Source: Achatina immaculata
Taxonomy: Eukaryota > Mollusca > Gastropoda > Stylommatophora > Achatinidae
NCBI GenBank assembly: GCA_009760885.1
Contig: CM019713.1
Location: 28,244,927 to 28,308,926, forward strand
Direction: 5' to 3'
Length of the DNA: 64,000 nt
A program made the position numbers and the translations under genes. The notes beneath the pieces were generated by a model. It had not been told where the DNA came from and searched no databases. It saw nothing but the letters and a program-made list of their open reading frames with translations. Each line of letters starts with the position of its first letter. Positions within the stretch are counted from its first letter, which is position 1. Shown here piece after piece: positions 9,976 through 21,280 of the stretch.

Positions 9976-10639
9976 AAAGAAACTGAGAGGGAAAAGTGAA
10001 AAAAAAAAACAAAGGTCGAATCAGCACCTGCCACCTGTCGGCTCTGGAAGCTGCTGGTAATGTAAGCGACGCCGTATCAATGGCAACCATGCAGAAACCT
10101 CTGATACGCCAACGCCTCCATACAATCCCTTACCCTACCCCACCCCCAAGAAACACATGTCTCAACCATTCTCTGTTCTCTTTTCCGTTTCCATTTCCCT
10201 TCTCTTTTCTTCTCCTGTTTGGCTGCAGACGAAAGAATGTTCTACATCTCCCCCCTCCCTCCCCCACCCCAACTCCCTCCTTTCTGACATCGCGTGATAT
10301 TTCAGAGAGACACCTTTCTGAGCTTGAAGCCATTAAACACAGCCGAGACACACGATCACACAGGGTTGCTTTTTAAAAACCAATTATGATTTTTAACTAG
10401 ATTATTTCATTATAATTTAACAGTCCGCTAGTACATAAGCAGTTCTTAAGTGGGAAATCTATAGCCCGTGAACATACAGCCTTATGTGAAGAACTAGCAA
10501 GATATTATTATCTTTTGAAGTCTTACTGGTACATTGTAGGACTAGTAATGATGATGATGATGATGGTGATGATGCTTTCGACAGTCTGGGAAAAAAAAGG
10601 ATTATATATAATATAAATGTTTCAGTATTTTGCTCCATC
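9976..10639. other. Unassigned intronic sequence
   Basis: Includes a pyrimidine-rich patch (10130-10285) and a short (GAT)n run at 10548-10575. No gene supported. Confidence 0.5.
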
Positions 10640-10890
10640 TCCCTTGAAATGTGAGCATGGTGTTTGCAGTAGATACACTGAAGATGTCGGAGGGGGAGTG
10701 GATTCAGGCGGCTCCTTTTGGAGAATCTGATTGTAGCACAGCTTCCAAAGCAGTCTCCACCGTTGTGAGAATTATAGCAATGCACGCCACATTCGCCAGG
10801 CTAAGAATGTCACTGGCGGCACCAACGGAAACATGGGACAGGGTCTTGATCCGCTGTTGTTCCCCAACCAAAGGCAAACAGTCAGCTGTG
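10640..10890 (+). repeat. Dispersed repeat R1, copy 1
   Basis: Shares the order TTTGCAGTxGAT, GAAGATGT, GTGGATT, GGCGGCT, GACTCCACCxxxxxGGG, CCAGGCTA, GGGACAGGGTCTTGAT with copies at 14918, 21590, 42310 and 53215. Diverged here. No coding signature or terminal repeats seen, so the class is unknown. Confidence 0.65.
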
Positions 10891-10929
10891 GGTTGTGGTC
10901 TGCTGCATCGGGCTGACTCTTCACCTTAA

Positions 10930-11340
10930 AAATGCTTTAGTAAAGGCACATGATGACGACATCACTATGCATCATCATCATGTGCCATGTTTGATGGCGT
11001 CAGCCACCATATCTTTCAACAGTTTCCCATCTTTCTTCTGTTGTTGTGCTTCTCCTATGCGGAAGATTTTCTCTCTTGGTCTATCTCTCCCTTTCCTGCC
11101 TCCCATTCTCCCTGTTGTTATGATATTTTCCATTCCTCCTCTTCTTTACATGACCAACGAACCTAGACTGACAACCCCCCCCCCCCCCCCCCCCCACCTT
11201 TATCACCTGTAGCGTGCTTATTAAGGTTCATTTTTCTTGTCCATTCTTAGGCATTCTTCTTGTGTTATTTTAGCTGTCCTTGGTACCATTATCATTTTCG
11301 TAGGAACCACATTTCTGTTGCTTCAGTATACACGCATGGT
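10930..11340 (-). mobile_element. LINE tail, family B
   Basis: The minus strand reads GGMENIITTGRMGGRKGRDR, then PREKIF, then LLKDMVADAIKHGT and stop, the same C-terminal layout as at 441 and 35375. A run of 21 C at 11175-11195 has expanded inside it. Confidence 0.75.
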
Positions 11341-11504
11341 GGACTCTTTAAAAAAGCTATGAATCTGTCTGTGTACATCTCTCTCTCTCTTTCTCTCTCT
11401 CTCTGTGTCTCTAAAAGTCATCCTTTAACTCAAATCTGTTTCATTATTTACTTGCTTGTAATTATATGCCTCCATAAAATAGCCAGTACTCTCTCAACAC
11501 ATGG

Positions 11505-11905
11505 CTCGTAAACCATCAAGTACTTCAGTGACATAGTTAGAAAAGCAACTTGTTAGATATTGTTAGAAATTATTTTAATGTTTGTTAAAAAAACATATGT
11601 TAGAAGATGATTTACAATGTATTTTTATTTATGTATATGTCTGCGTGTGTATGTGTGCGTGAGTGCTATTTTATTAGGTTAATGACTTCTTCTCTTTTAC
11701 CTTGAATGTAATAGTTAAATCTTACACTCTTTTGATATGTTTTTCCTAATTTAATTTGTATTTTTGTACTAAATCAAGTGTGTGGGAAGAATGAAAGATG
11801 GAGTGATGAAGGGCAGAATGTAAGACGGGCCTGCGTGCCCAATTCTTTACCCTTGAAAAATAAAGATTATTCATTCATATTCATTCTTTCTCTCTCTCTC
11901 TCTCT
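11505..11905 (+). mobile_element. LINE 3' region, family F, copy 1, with CT run
   Basis: About 385 bp closely matching 40925-41340 (AACTTGTTAGATATTGTTA, GTGCTATTTTATTAGGTTAA, GTGTGGGAAGAATGAAAGAT, GGGCAGAATGTAAGAC, GCCCAATTCTTTACCC, AATAAAGATTATTCATTC). It ends in an ATTC-type simple tail, as expected for a LINE 3' end, and runs into (CT)n. No coding part is left. Confidence 0.75.
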
Positions 11906-11959
11906 CCAATTATTTACTGATTTTTTCCCCCTTTTTCATGCACATTATGATTCATTACA

Positions 11960-12075
11960 GAATGCTGAATATCTGTGACTGAATGAAATATGTATGAGGA
12001 AGAGCAGAATGTTAGACGGGCCTGCGTGCCCAATTCTTAACCCTTTGAAAATAAAGTCTGTTTGTTCGTTCGTTT

Positions 12076-12102
<27 letters not shown>
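11960..12102 (+). mobile_element. LINE 3' end, family F, copy 2, with CT run
   Basis: GAGCAGAATGTTAGACGGGCC, GCCCAATTCTTAACCC and AATAAAGTCTG repeat the last 110 bp of copy 1, then GTTCGTTC and a CT microsatellite follow. Confidence 0.7.
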
Positions 12103-12106
<4 letters not shown>

Positions 12107-12317
12107 GCCGTCTACAGATGCCGGTAAATCATTTACGTAGACTGAAAGTTGAATGATACAAGCATGAATGTAATAGGGGCTTGAAAGTTTGGTGTGTTCA
12201 GTAATTCTTGTTCCCCCGAGCTTCCTCCTGATTGACAAGATGCTGTATAAATAACTGAAATGTTTTTTTTTAAATATAAATAAAATAACTTGAATGTGTT
12301 TTTATTCCGTAGCCTCT

Positions 12318-12915
12318 GACTGCTCTGTTGTCTTACTCTCTCTTAGCCGTTGACTCTTCTGTTGTCTTACTCTCTCTTAGCCGTTGACTCTTCTTACTCT
12401 CTCTTAGCCGTTGACTCTTCTGTTGTCTTACTCTATCTTAGCCGTTGACTCTTCTGTTGCCTTACTCTCTCTTAGCCGTTGACTCTTCTATTGTCTTACT
12501 CTCTCTTAACCGTTGACTCTTCTGTTGTCTTACTCTAACTTAGCCGTTGACTCTTCTGTTGTCTTACTCTCTCTTAGCCGATAACTCTTCTGTTGTCTTA
12601 CTCTCTCTTAACCGTTGACTCTTCTGTTGTCTTACTCTCTCTTAGCCGATGACTCTTCTGTTGTCTTACTCTCTCTTAGCCGATGACTCTTCTGTAGTCT
12701 TACTCTCTCTTAGCCGATGACTCTTCTGTAGTCTTACTCTCTCTTAGCCGATGACTCTTCTGTTGTCTTACTCTCTCTTAGCCGATGACTCTTCTGTAGT
12801 CTTACTCTCTCTTAGCCGATGACTCTTCCGTAGCCTCTGATTCTTCTGTAGCCTTTAACTCTCCCTTAGCCGTTGAATCTTCCGTAGCCTTTGACTCTTT
12901 CTTAGCCTTTGTCCA
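12318..12915. repeat. 34 bp minisatellite, about 17 units
   Basis: Unit CTTACTCTCTCTTAGCCG followed by ATGACTCTTCTGTTGT; spacing of TTAGCCG is 34 bp (for example 12541 to 12575). Variants are GTTGACT/GATGACT and TTGT/TAGT; the 3' end is more diverged. Confidence 0.93.
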
Positions 12916-12929
12916 CAGACTGTAGCAAC

Positions 12930-13884
12930 ATTTTCCCATTCTTTTTTTCCTCTTTTTAAAGAAAACTTGACCCCAAGGTTTTAAACTGCCGATGTATAAG
13001 AAAGAGATGATCCTTGCCCGAGGACAATTTGACCCAATGATTGTAATTCATGAAAACATTTATTTTCAGTTCTTGTTGGACACTGTAAAATTTTCTGTAC
13101 GCCATATTTGTATCTTATTTTGTTGATACCTGTCTTGGAAAATTCCACTTGTATTTCACAAAGCCACTATTCGGAACCAGTTTCTTTTAGAAAGGCGGAA
13201 GTGGACGTAAGCCTTGTTTTGGGAGAAATCAGACACCAGCAATTACTGGACAAGAAGCGCATGCGCGGTCGGTGACAGTATGGCGCCTCGGAAATGGAAG
13301 GCGCGGTGAAAATGGCGGTGAAAATGGCGGTGCGTGTGATATATAGTAATGACATTGGCTTGTTTCTGCCGTCTGCAGTCTTATCTCATCTGGGCCTGTT
13401 ATTTCTGTTTGTTTCGTCTTCTTTTTTTTTCAGTTCGTAGTCATCCCTGGTGGGATATACGGCATCACTCTCTTCGTCCTTTTTTTTTTGTTTTTAATGA
13501 TCGTTCTTCCTTCTTCACTTGTTATTCTTTCCTCCTCTGTCGTCTTTCTTTCTTTCTTTCTTTCTTTGAAAATATATGAAGCACTGAGCTCTTAAGGCAT
13601 TTATCTGTGTGCATATTATTATGGTCAAACACGCACGCTGCCGGCATGCCACCCGCATCACATTCAACCCCGTCATCTCCCTCTACATCTACAGTGGGCT
13701 ACCGCGTGGTCGTGATAAAGAGAGGCTTCTTCTATTCTTCATTTCTGATATTTTTCCTCCACTTTTTCATTATATCTTTCTTCTATTGTTTTGTTTTAAT
13801 CCCATCCAAAAACACGCGACTTGCATTTACCGCCGTGTTTTGGATTACAGCCACACATAAACATCCTTTAGATGTTCATGAATA
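12930..13884. other. Unassigned intronic interval with pyrimidine-rich patches
   Basis: Holds the CpG/promoter-like patch at 13257-13332 and long T/C-rich runs at 13420-13570 and 13720-13800. Frames here are low complexity. Confidence 0.5.
13257..13332 (+). promoter_or_regulatory. Possible internal promoter (NRF1-like and YY1-like motifs)
   Basis: A perfect NRF1/alpha-Pal palindrome GCGCATGCGC at 13257-13266 is followed by TATGGCGCCTCGG and two GAAAATGGCGGTG boxes (near 13308 and 13320) that resemble YY1 core AAATGGCGG. It is a CpG-rich island in AT-rich surroundings. PDE1 genes commonly use alternative promoters, so an internal start is plausible, but no first exon could be defined. Confidence 0.35.
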
Positions 13885-14320
13885 TCTTTTGAGATGTACA
13901 TAAACAGGATTGAGATCTACATAAACAGTCTTGAAATCTTCATATGCAGTCTTGAGATCCACATATATAGCCTTGAGATCTACATAAACAGCCTTGATAT
14001 CTTCATAAACAGTCTTGAGATCTATATAAACAGCCTTTAGATGTACATAAACAGCCTTTAGATCTACATAAACAGCCTTGAGATCTTCATAAGCAGTCTT
14101 GAAATCCACATAAACAGCCCTGAGATCTACATAAACAGCCTTGAGATCTTCATAAGCAGTCTTGAGATCCACATAAGCAGCCTTGAAATCTACATAAACA
14201 ACCTTGATATCTTCATAAACAGTCTTGATATCTACATAAACGGCCTTTAGACCTACATAAACAGCCTTGAGATTTACATAGGCATTCTTGAGATCCACAT
14301 AAACAGCCTTGAGATCTGTT
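13885..14320. repeat. 21 bp minisatellite, about 20 units
   Basis: Unit CTTGAGATCTACATAAACAGC with variants. Because 21 is a multiple of 3, the minus strand stays open for 140 codons as a 7-residue repeat (DLKAVYV). This is a repeat artefact unless expression is shown. Confidence 0.92.
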
Positions 14321-14589
14321 TTTTTATATAGTTACTTTTACACGCTACATTTTATTTGGTTTCGTCGACCTTGTCATTTGCGACCTCATTTTCATATATT
14401 TTCTGCCTGGATATAACTCCTGCTGTTACCATCTGTACTCCTACAACTGATGCTAGATATATGTGTTATAGAATAAGAGGGAGGAAGGGCATAGCGGCAG
14501 ATGACAGTTAAGAAAAGGGAGGATTCTGTCCACGCGAGTTTGAGTAAAAAATGTCGACAGTTTTTTTGTTTGTTTGTCTTAAGTTATTG

Positions 14590-14877
14590 GATGGCATGGT
14601 TGGCTGAGTGGTTAGACGCATGGTCTACTAATCCGGTAGTGCCGGTTCAAGTTTCAACAGCTGGATTTTTGTTGGTATCACCACACAAGAAAGGCTCCAG
14701 GGTCAACCCAGCTTCCAAAATGGAAGCAGGAGAATTCTGGGAAGGCAAATATGGCCAGGCGTGATACTGAGCACGTCAGACTTTCATGTGCCGAAGGTCT
14801 TGAAAATATGGTCCTAACACCGTATCCTCCTGTATGTCTTAATGGGATGGAAACTGGGGGTTTTACTTTACCTTACC
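14590..14877 (+). mobile_element. tRNA-derived SINE, copy 2, with target duplication
   Basis: Box A TGGCTGAGTGG and a decayed box B GGTTCAAGTTT, then the same body as the 7822 SINE (GGCCAGGCGTGATACTGAGC, GAAAATATGGTCCTAACACC). Flanks TTAAGTTATTG (14579-14589) and TTATGTTATTG (14878-14888) differ by one base. Confidence 0.88.
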
Positions 14878-14917
14878 TTATGTTATTGAAATGTGTACTT
14901 GTACCTTGTACGAACTA

Positions 14918-15165
14918 CATGTAACTGCGAGCTGTTGTTCTTTGCAGCCGATGCTGTGGAGATGTTGAAGCACAGCATCGTATCGGCGCGGGAGCTGGTT
15001 AAGGCGGCTACTTTTCAGTCCTGGAGTACAGCTAAAAAGCAGGGGGTGTGCAATGCTTCTTTAACAGACTCCACCACCATGGGGACTATGGCGATCCCTG
15101 CCCCGTTAGCCAGGCTATGCCTGTTACTGAGGGTACCACGGAGACAGGGTCTTAGTCAGCTATGG
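14918..15165 (+). repeat. Dispersed repeat R1, copy 2
   Basis: AACTGCGAGC, TTCTTTGCAGCCGATG, GACTCCACCACCATGGGGAC, TATGGCGATCCCTGCCCC, CCAGGCTA and GAGACAGGGTCTTAGTCAGC match copy 4 at 53215. Its 3' end runs straight into a tandem array made of its own last 34 bp. Confidence 0.75.
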
Positions 15166-15345
15166 GTCGCTAACCCTGACTCTGGTATATCAGCTATGGG
15201 TCGCTAACCCTGACTCTGGTATATCAGCTATGGGTCTCTAAACCTGACTATGGCATATCAGTTATGGGTCGCTGAGCCTGACTCTGACATATCAGTTATG
15301 GGTCGCTGAACCTGACTCTGGCATATCAGTTATGGGTCGCTGAAT
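15150..15345. repeat. 34 bp array grown from the R1 3' end, 5-6 units
   Basis: Unit TCAGCTATGGGTCGCTAACC followed by CTGACTCTGGTATA. The first unit is the end of R1 copy 2; in other R1 copies this segment is single. Confidence 0.85.
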
Positions 15346-15374
15346 ACCTTTTCGGGCGTCTTCACCCCCACTGA

Positions 15375-16130
15375 AGTGTGACAGAAAGTAAAATAGTGCT
15401 CGGCCGACCAGGACAATGTGACCGAAAGTAAAATAGTGCTAGGCTGACCAGGGCTGTGTGGCAGAAAGTAAAATAGTGCTAGGCTGACCAGGGCTGTGTG
15501 GCAGAAAGTAAAATAGTGCTAGGCTGACCAGGGCTGTGTGGCAGAAAGTAAAATAGTGCTAGGCTGACCAGGGCTGTGTGGCAGAAAGTAAAATAGTGCT
15601 AGGCTGACCAGGGCTGTGTGGCAGAAAGTAAAATAGTGCTAGGCTGACCAGGACAATGTGACCGAAAGTAAAATAGTGCTAGGCTGACCAGGGCTGTGTG
15701 GCAGAAAGTAAAATAGTGCTAGGCTGACCAGGACAATGTGACCGAAAGTAAAATAGTGCTAGGCTGACCAGGGCTGTGTGGCAGAAAGTAAAATAGTGCT
15801 CGGCCGACCAGGACAATGTGACCGAAAGTAAAATAGTGCTAGGCTGACCAGGGCTGTGTGGCAGAAAGTAAAATAGTGCTAGGCCGACCAGGGCTGTGTG
15901 GCAGAAAGTAAAATAGTGCTAGGCTGACCAGGGCTGTGTGACAGAAAGTAAAATAGTGCTAGGCCGACCAGGGCTGTGTGGCAGAAAGTAAAATAGTGCT
16001 AGGCCGACCAGGGCTGCGTGACAGAAAGTAAAATAGTGCTAGGCTGACCAGGGCTGTGTGGCAGAAAGTAAAATAGTGCTAGGCTGACCAGGGCTGCGTG
16101 ACAGAAAGTAAAATAGTGCTAGGTCGACCA
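15375..16130. repeat. 40 bp minisatellite, about 19 units, two main variants
   Basis: Unit GCAGAAAGTAAAATAGTGCT + AGGCTGACCAGGGCTGTGTG. A second variant has GGACAATGTGACCG in place of GGGCTGTGTGGCAG and appears at several separated positions. Very homogeneous core AAAGTAAAATAGTGCTAGG. Confidence 0.95.
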
Positions 16131-16499
16131 GGGCCCATACTGGCCAGTTGATGCTGATTTTCTTTTTAAAAGAGAGAAAAGTTATAAGTTCGAGAATGAT
16201 TCTTGCCTTGGACTGCACCGGGCGCTTTGTGCTTCAGTTGATGTGTAGGAATTTGTTGACTTAGGGAACGTGGCAGAAACGCTGGGTTTATATTTTTGTC
16301 GGAACAGACAGGCAGAGAGGGATAGATTTTCTCAAGACCAGGTTAAAAGTATGGGGCAGAAAATATAGGAATAAATCAGAACAGAGGAACAGTAATACAA
16401 GTACTACAGCTCATTTAGTTTTACTTCATACTAGTACTAATAGAAAAACTAATGCAGTTTCTAATGTTGTTCTGTAACTGATACCATAATTAGTGATAC
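16131..16499. other. Unassigned spacer
   Basis: No gene or repeat recognised between the 40 bp array and the trinucleotide array. Confidence 0.5.
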
Positions 16500-16581
16500 T
16501 AATATTATTATATTAACACTACTATTATTTCTACTTCTACTAGTACTGCTACTATTACTATTACTTCTACTAGTACTAGTG

Positions 16582-16612
<31 letters not shown>

Positions 16613-16971
16613 TAATAATAATAATAATAATAATAATACTATTACTAACTCTACTACTACTACTACTACCACCACCACCACTACTACTGCTTCTACTTCT
16701 ACAATTACTACTGCTACTATTATTACTACTCCTATTACTAGTACTACTTCTACTTCTACTACTATTATTATTATTTCTTCTACTACTATTACTACTATTA
16801 CTGCTACTGCCATTACTACTATGACTATTACTACTACTATTACTACTACTGTTACTACTACTATTACTACTACTGCTATTACTATTACTACTACTACTAT
16901 TAGAGTTGATTTTACTAATACTACAGCTACAATAACATAACAGCAAATACAACTACTGCTATAAATACTGG

Positions 16972-17005
<34 letters not shown>

Positions 17006-17064
17006 ACTAATACTACTACTACTACTATTAATACTACTACTACTACTGCTACTAATACTATTAA

Positions 17065-17099
<35 letters not shown>

Positions 17100-17110
17100 A
17101 TACTAATAAT
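16500..17110. repeat. (ACT)n-rich trinucleotide array with ATT/GCT interruptions
   Basis: About 600 bp of TACTAC/ATTACT steps. Open frames of poly-Ser, poly-Leu or poly-Val type on both strands come from it. A similar tract is at 23405-23625, and the reverse-complement kind at 55755-56512. Confidence 0.95.
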
Positions 17111-17460
17111 ATGGCTATTTACTCCTGTTGCTATCATTATGACCCACTACATTTCTCTATCTCATTCACCAGTTCTTACTGTTTCCACACATGAGCCTCA
17201 TCCACGTCAACACCTCCTTCTAGTTCCTAGCAATTTTCGGGCCACGTCATCAAAATAAGGTCTTCAGCTTTGCATGCCCCCCCCCCCCTGTCCTAGATCC
17301 CGGGCCCTCTGGTCTCATCTTACCGTACAGACAGTGTACAGTATGTCTCCACTCTTGGGGCAGATGTTACTGCTATTACTCTTTCAAATATTTCAAAGCG
17401 CATGTATCAAAATAACAACCAGCATATAAAATAGCAATGATCGTATAAAATAATGTCCTC
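17111..17460. other. Unassigned spacer with a C run
   Basis: A run of C at 17278-17287. Nothing else recognised. Confidence 0.45.
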
Positions 17461-17800
17461 TATCCTACCACTTCCGACTGATCTGCCTATCTCACGTCAT
17501 CAGTAATCTACATAGTCTACTTACCAATGATCTACCTATCCCCAATTCATCGATAATCTACATACGATTTAACTACTCATCCTCACTTCATCGATAATCT
17601 ACAGTCTACATACGATTGACCTACCTACTCCCACTTCATCGATAATCTACATAGTCTACATACGTGTGATCTACATACCCCCACTTCATCAATAATCTAC
17701 TGATCTGCGTACTCTACATACCATTGATCAACATACCCAATTTCTAGAGTAATCTACTTACCATAACCTCACTAGCAATCTACACACTCCACTTCGCCAG
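17461..17800. repeat. Degenerate array with CATCGATAATCTACATA units
   Basis: Units such as CCCACTTCATCGATAATCTAC and ACATACGATTGACCTAC recur about every 50 bp, well diverged. Confidence 0.6.
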
Positions 17801-17849
17801 CGTCTACAGTTGATCCGTATGTTCTACTTACCGTTATCTACATGATTCC

Positions 17850-18125
17850 ACGTTCTACTGATCCTCACACACCACTTACCACTGATCCTCACACACACCA
17901 CTTACCCCTGATCCTCACACACCACTTCCCACTGATCCTCACACACACCACTTACCACTGATCCTCACTCACGCCACTTACCACTGATCCTCACTCACGC
18001 CACTTACCACTGATCCTCACACACCACTTCCCACTGATCCTCACACATCACTTACCACTGTTCCTCACACTCCACTTACCACTGATCCTCACACATCACT
18101 TACCACTGTTCCTCACACACAACTG
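17850..18125. repeat. ~24-26 bp array (CACTTACCACTGATCCTCACACAC)
   Basis: About ten units; dinucleotide AC/TC length changes give periods of 22 to 27 bp. Confidence 0.88.
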
Positions 18126-18545
18126 TATCTTCACGTTCCACTGATGTTGATCCGCCTACTCAACTGGCCACAGATTCTACCTGATTCAACAGGGCGTTCT
18201 TTCCTTTTACAGCTTCTCTCGGTTGGCTGTAAGAGGCCTCTAATGGCGAGCGACAAATCTCAATAAATATTTAAAAGTTTGGCTATCAAGTTCCTACACG
18301 AGATCTGAAACCACGAAGGGCAGACAACTTGCATTTGCTTTATGCAAATGTTGTTTTTGATGCAAACCACGATACGAGGAAAGTTGTGTTTTGTTTGTTT
18401 TGTTTTGTTTTTCTGTTTTGGAAGAAGAGAAGGAACTATGATCCTCAGTTTTTTTCTGCGAGGAATAACTCGGAGTGTTTGTACAGTTTGAATAGATGCA
18501 GAGTGGGAGGGTAGGAGATAAACTGGAATTATTACCGTTATTATT
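18126..18545. other. Unassigned spacer
   Basis: Frames on both strands but no recognisable protein. Contains a repeated TTTGTTTTG patch at 18390-18410. Confidence 0.45.
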
Positions 18546-18745
18546 ATGGCTGGCGAATTAGAGATGGATGGAATAAGCGGTTTATGGTGGTTGGAGAATG
18601 GCATTTGGATGGATGGACCGGTTATCGTGAAAGGCGAAATAAAGTTAGAAGGATGGCGTAGTTATCATGGAGGCGAACTTGGGCTAGAAAGATGGAGTGG
18701 TTATCACGATAGGCGAACTAGATCTAGAAGGATGAAACTGCTTTT
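18546..18745. repeat. ~50 bp degenerate array, about 4 units
   Basis: GGATGGxxxxGTTATCxTG then AGGCGAAxTxxxxCTAGAA recurs. It keeps a short + frame open but units differ too much to be coding. Confidence 0.6.
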
Positions 18746-18784
18746 ACACAGCTAAATATATGGAGAGGATCTATGTAATCAACC

Positions 18785-19722
18785 AAAAGGGTAGTAACCT
18801 AAGCCTACGTGATCAGCCAAAAGAGTAGTAATCTAAGTCTACGTGATCAGCCAAAGAGTAGTAACCTAAGTCTACGTGATCAGCTAAAGGGTAGTAACCT
18901 AAGTCTACGTAATCAACCAAAGAGTAGTAACCTAAGTCTACGTAATCAACCAAAGAGTAGTAACCTAAGTCTACGTAATCAACCAAAGAGTAGTAACCTA
19001 AGTCTACGTAATCAACCAAAGAGTAGTAACCTAAGTCTACGTAATCAACCAAAGAGTAGTAACCTAAGTCTACGTAATCAACCAAAGAGTAGTAACCTAA
19101 GTCTACGTAATCAACCAAAGAGTAGTAACCTAAGTCTACGTAATCAACCAAAGAGTAGTAACCTAAGTCTACGTAATCAACCAAAGAGTAGTAACCTAAG
19201 TCTACGTAATCAACCAAAGAGTAGTAACCTAAGTCTACGTAATCAACCAAAGAGTAGTAACCTAAGTCTACGTAATCAACCAAAGAGTAGTAACCTAAGT
19301 CTACGTAATCAACCAAAGAGTAGTAACCTAAGTCTACGTAATCAACCAAAGGGTAGTAACCTAAGTCTACGTAATCAACCAAAGGGTAGTAACCTAAGTC
19401 TACGTGATCAGCCAAAAGTAGTAACCTAGATCTGTCATCAGCCAAGAAGTAGTAACCCAGATCTACGTGATAAACCAAGAAGTAGTAACCTAGATCTATA
19501 TGATCAGCCAAGAAGTAGTAACCTAGTTCTATGAGATCACCCAAGAAGTAGTAACCTAGATCTACATGATCAACCAAGAAGTAGTAACCTAGATCTTTGA
19601 GATCAGCCAAGAAGTAGTAACCTAGATCTACGTGATCAACCAAGAAGTAGTAACCTAGATCTACGTGATCAACCAAGAAGTAGTAACCTAGATCTACGTG
19701 ATCAACCAAGAAGTAGTAATCC
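18785..19722. repeat. 33 bp minisatellite, about 28 units, open on both strands
   Basis: Core unit AGTAGTAACCTAAGTCTACG + TAATCAACCAAAG. Units from 18870 to 19390 are nearly identical; from 19430 to 19722 they are a diverged subfamily (AGAAGTAGTAACCTAGATCT). Period 33 gives a 206-codon + frame (11-residue SNLSLRNQPKS) and a 307-codon minus frame (YYSLVDYVDLG). Confidence 0.95.
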
Positions 19723-20329
19723 ATGGAGGAGAACACAGAATGCTACATATTAGAACGATAACTGCAATGTCTCTTAACTGCCAACTTGTCATATTGTCAC
19801 TTAATTTATCAACATTTACTTAATGATAGGACCTTACCCTGGGCACATAAAATAAAGAAAAACCCCACCGTCTATGTGGTTTTTTTAAATTTAGGTTTTG
19901 AAGATTCAAACGTTAAACTGATAATCTAAGTAGCGACCGTATCATTTCAAGGAAAACAATGGCGGGTGTGTTTATTAGAAACGTGTTTGTGTGGCTTTCG
20001 AACTTCGGGTCAGATATTATAATAGGATGCTATTATAATAGGATGATAAGGAACAGAGATTTAAACCTTCAACTTAAATATCAGGATTAACAATCTAGAA
20101 GATTAAAAATAAAATCAGCAGGAAAAAAACAGAACAGTAAAATAAATGATAAAAGAAAACACGCGGGAAAAAACATTAAAAAAAAAGAAATTTATACTTC
20201 AAAGAGAAAGTGGCAGAGGAAATGACGATGAGAAGAAGAAACCTGAAATGTAATCATTCTAAAATGTAATAGTGTTTTTTTTTTTAAATTTTATTTTATT
20301 TTCGAAGGGGCGTTGAAAAAAAATGTAAC
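19723..20329. other. Unassigned AT-rich spacer
   Basis: A-rich stretches at 20090-20200 and a short TATTATAATAGGATG duplication near 20015-20045. No gene. Confidence 0.5.
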
Positions 20330-20650
20330 TTCCATACAACGTTCTGTAACCATTGACAACATATCCCATGCGAAGTTCTATAACCATTGACAACATATCC
20401 CATGAGAAGTTCTGTAAACATTGACAACATATCCCATGCAAAGTTCTGTAAACATTTGACAGCATATCCCATGTGAAGTTCTGTAAACATTTGACAACAT
20501 ATCCCATGCGAAGTCCTGTAAAAATTGACACCATAGCCCATGCGAAGTTCTGTAAACATTTGACAACATATCCCATGCGAAGTTCTGTAAACATTTGACA
20601 ACATATCCCATGCGAAGTCCTGTAAAAATTGACACCCTATCCCATGAGAT
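20330..20650. repeat. 35 bp minisatellite, about 9 units
   Basis: Unit GAAGTTCTGTAAACATTTGAC + AACATATCCCATGC with 34/35 bp length variants. Confidence 0.92.
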
Positions 20651-21009
20651 GGTCTCACGTTGTCCATTTTTTCCGCTGGCACACAGACAATTAAAGGGTT
20701 CATTTCAGCTTATCCCATGAGACTAGCCAATGGGCAAGGGTTCTGTGAAGTAGGAATATGGTTCTATAGAAACATGGTTTCATTCGTTGTTGCACAATAA
20801 AAAGATCATTCCTCCTTCTCCCCCCCCCCAATTTGTTTTTTTAGACCTCTTCTTTCTATCACTTCTTTTCAAGATTTTGTGTTATGTGCTCTTAGACTTC
20901 TCAAATGCGACCGACCTTGTCGGAAAATACTCACTTGGACCTCAGTATGAACAGAAAGTTTGCTAATTATTCTAACAAATATTGTAATAAAAAATGTAAT
21001 TACAAATAT

Positions 21010-21280
21010 GTCAGTCCATTTTAAAACAAAAACAGAAATAAGAGAATTGATCCAGATTTTAAAACAATATCAGAAATAAGAGAATTGCTCCAGGATTTTA
21101 AAACAAAAACAGAAATAAGACAATTGATGCAGATTTTAAAACAATAACAGAAATAAGCCAATTGATGCAGATTTTAAAATAACAGAAATAAGAGAATTGA
21201 TCCAGATTTTAAAACAGTAACAGAAATAAGAGAATTGCTCCAGATTTTAAAACAATATAGAAATTAGAGATTTGCTCCAG
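21010..21280. repeat. ~37 bp array, about 7 units
   Basis: Unit ACAGAAATAAGAGAATTGAT + CCAGATTTTAAAACAAT. A 17-base G run follows at 21329-21345. Confidence 0.88.

Noticed and set aside
9683..10090. Leu/Ser/Phe-rich minus frame resembling a membrane protein
   Set aside because: Encoded by the GA-rich simple repeat.
15375..16130. Regularly spaced 40 bp repeats considered as a CRISPR array
   Set aside because: No unique spacers: the whole 40 bp is repeated, and the genome is eukaryotic.
16461..17137. Long poly-Ser, poly-Val and poly-Leu frames
   Set aside because: All arise from the ACT trinucleotide tract; no start context, no unique sequence.
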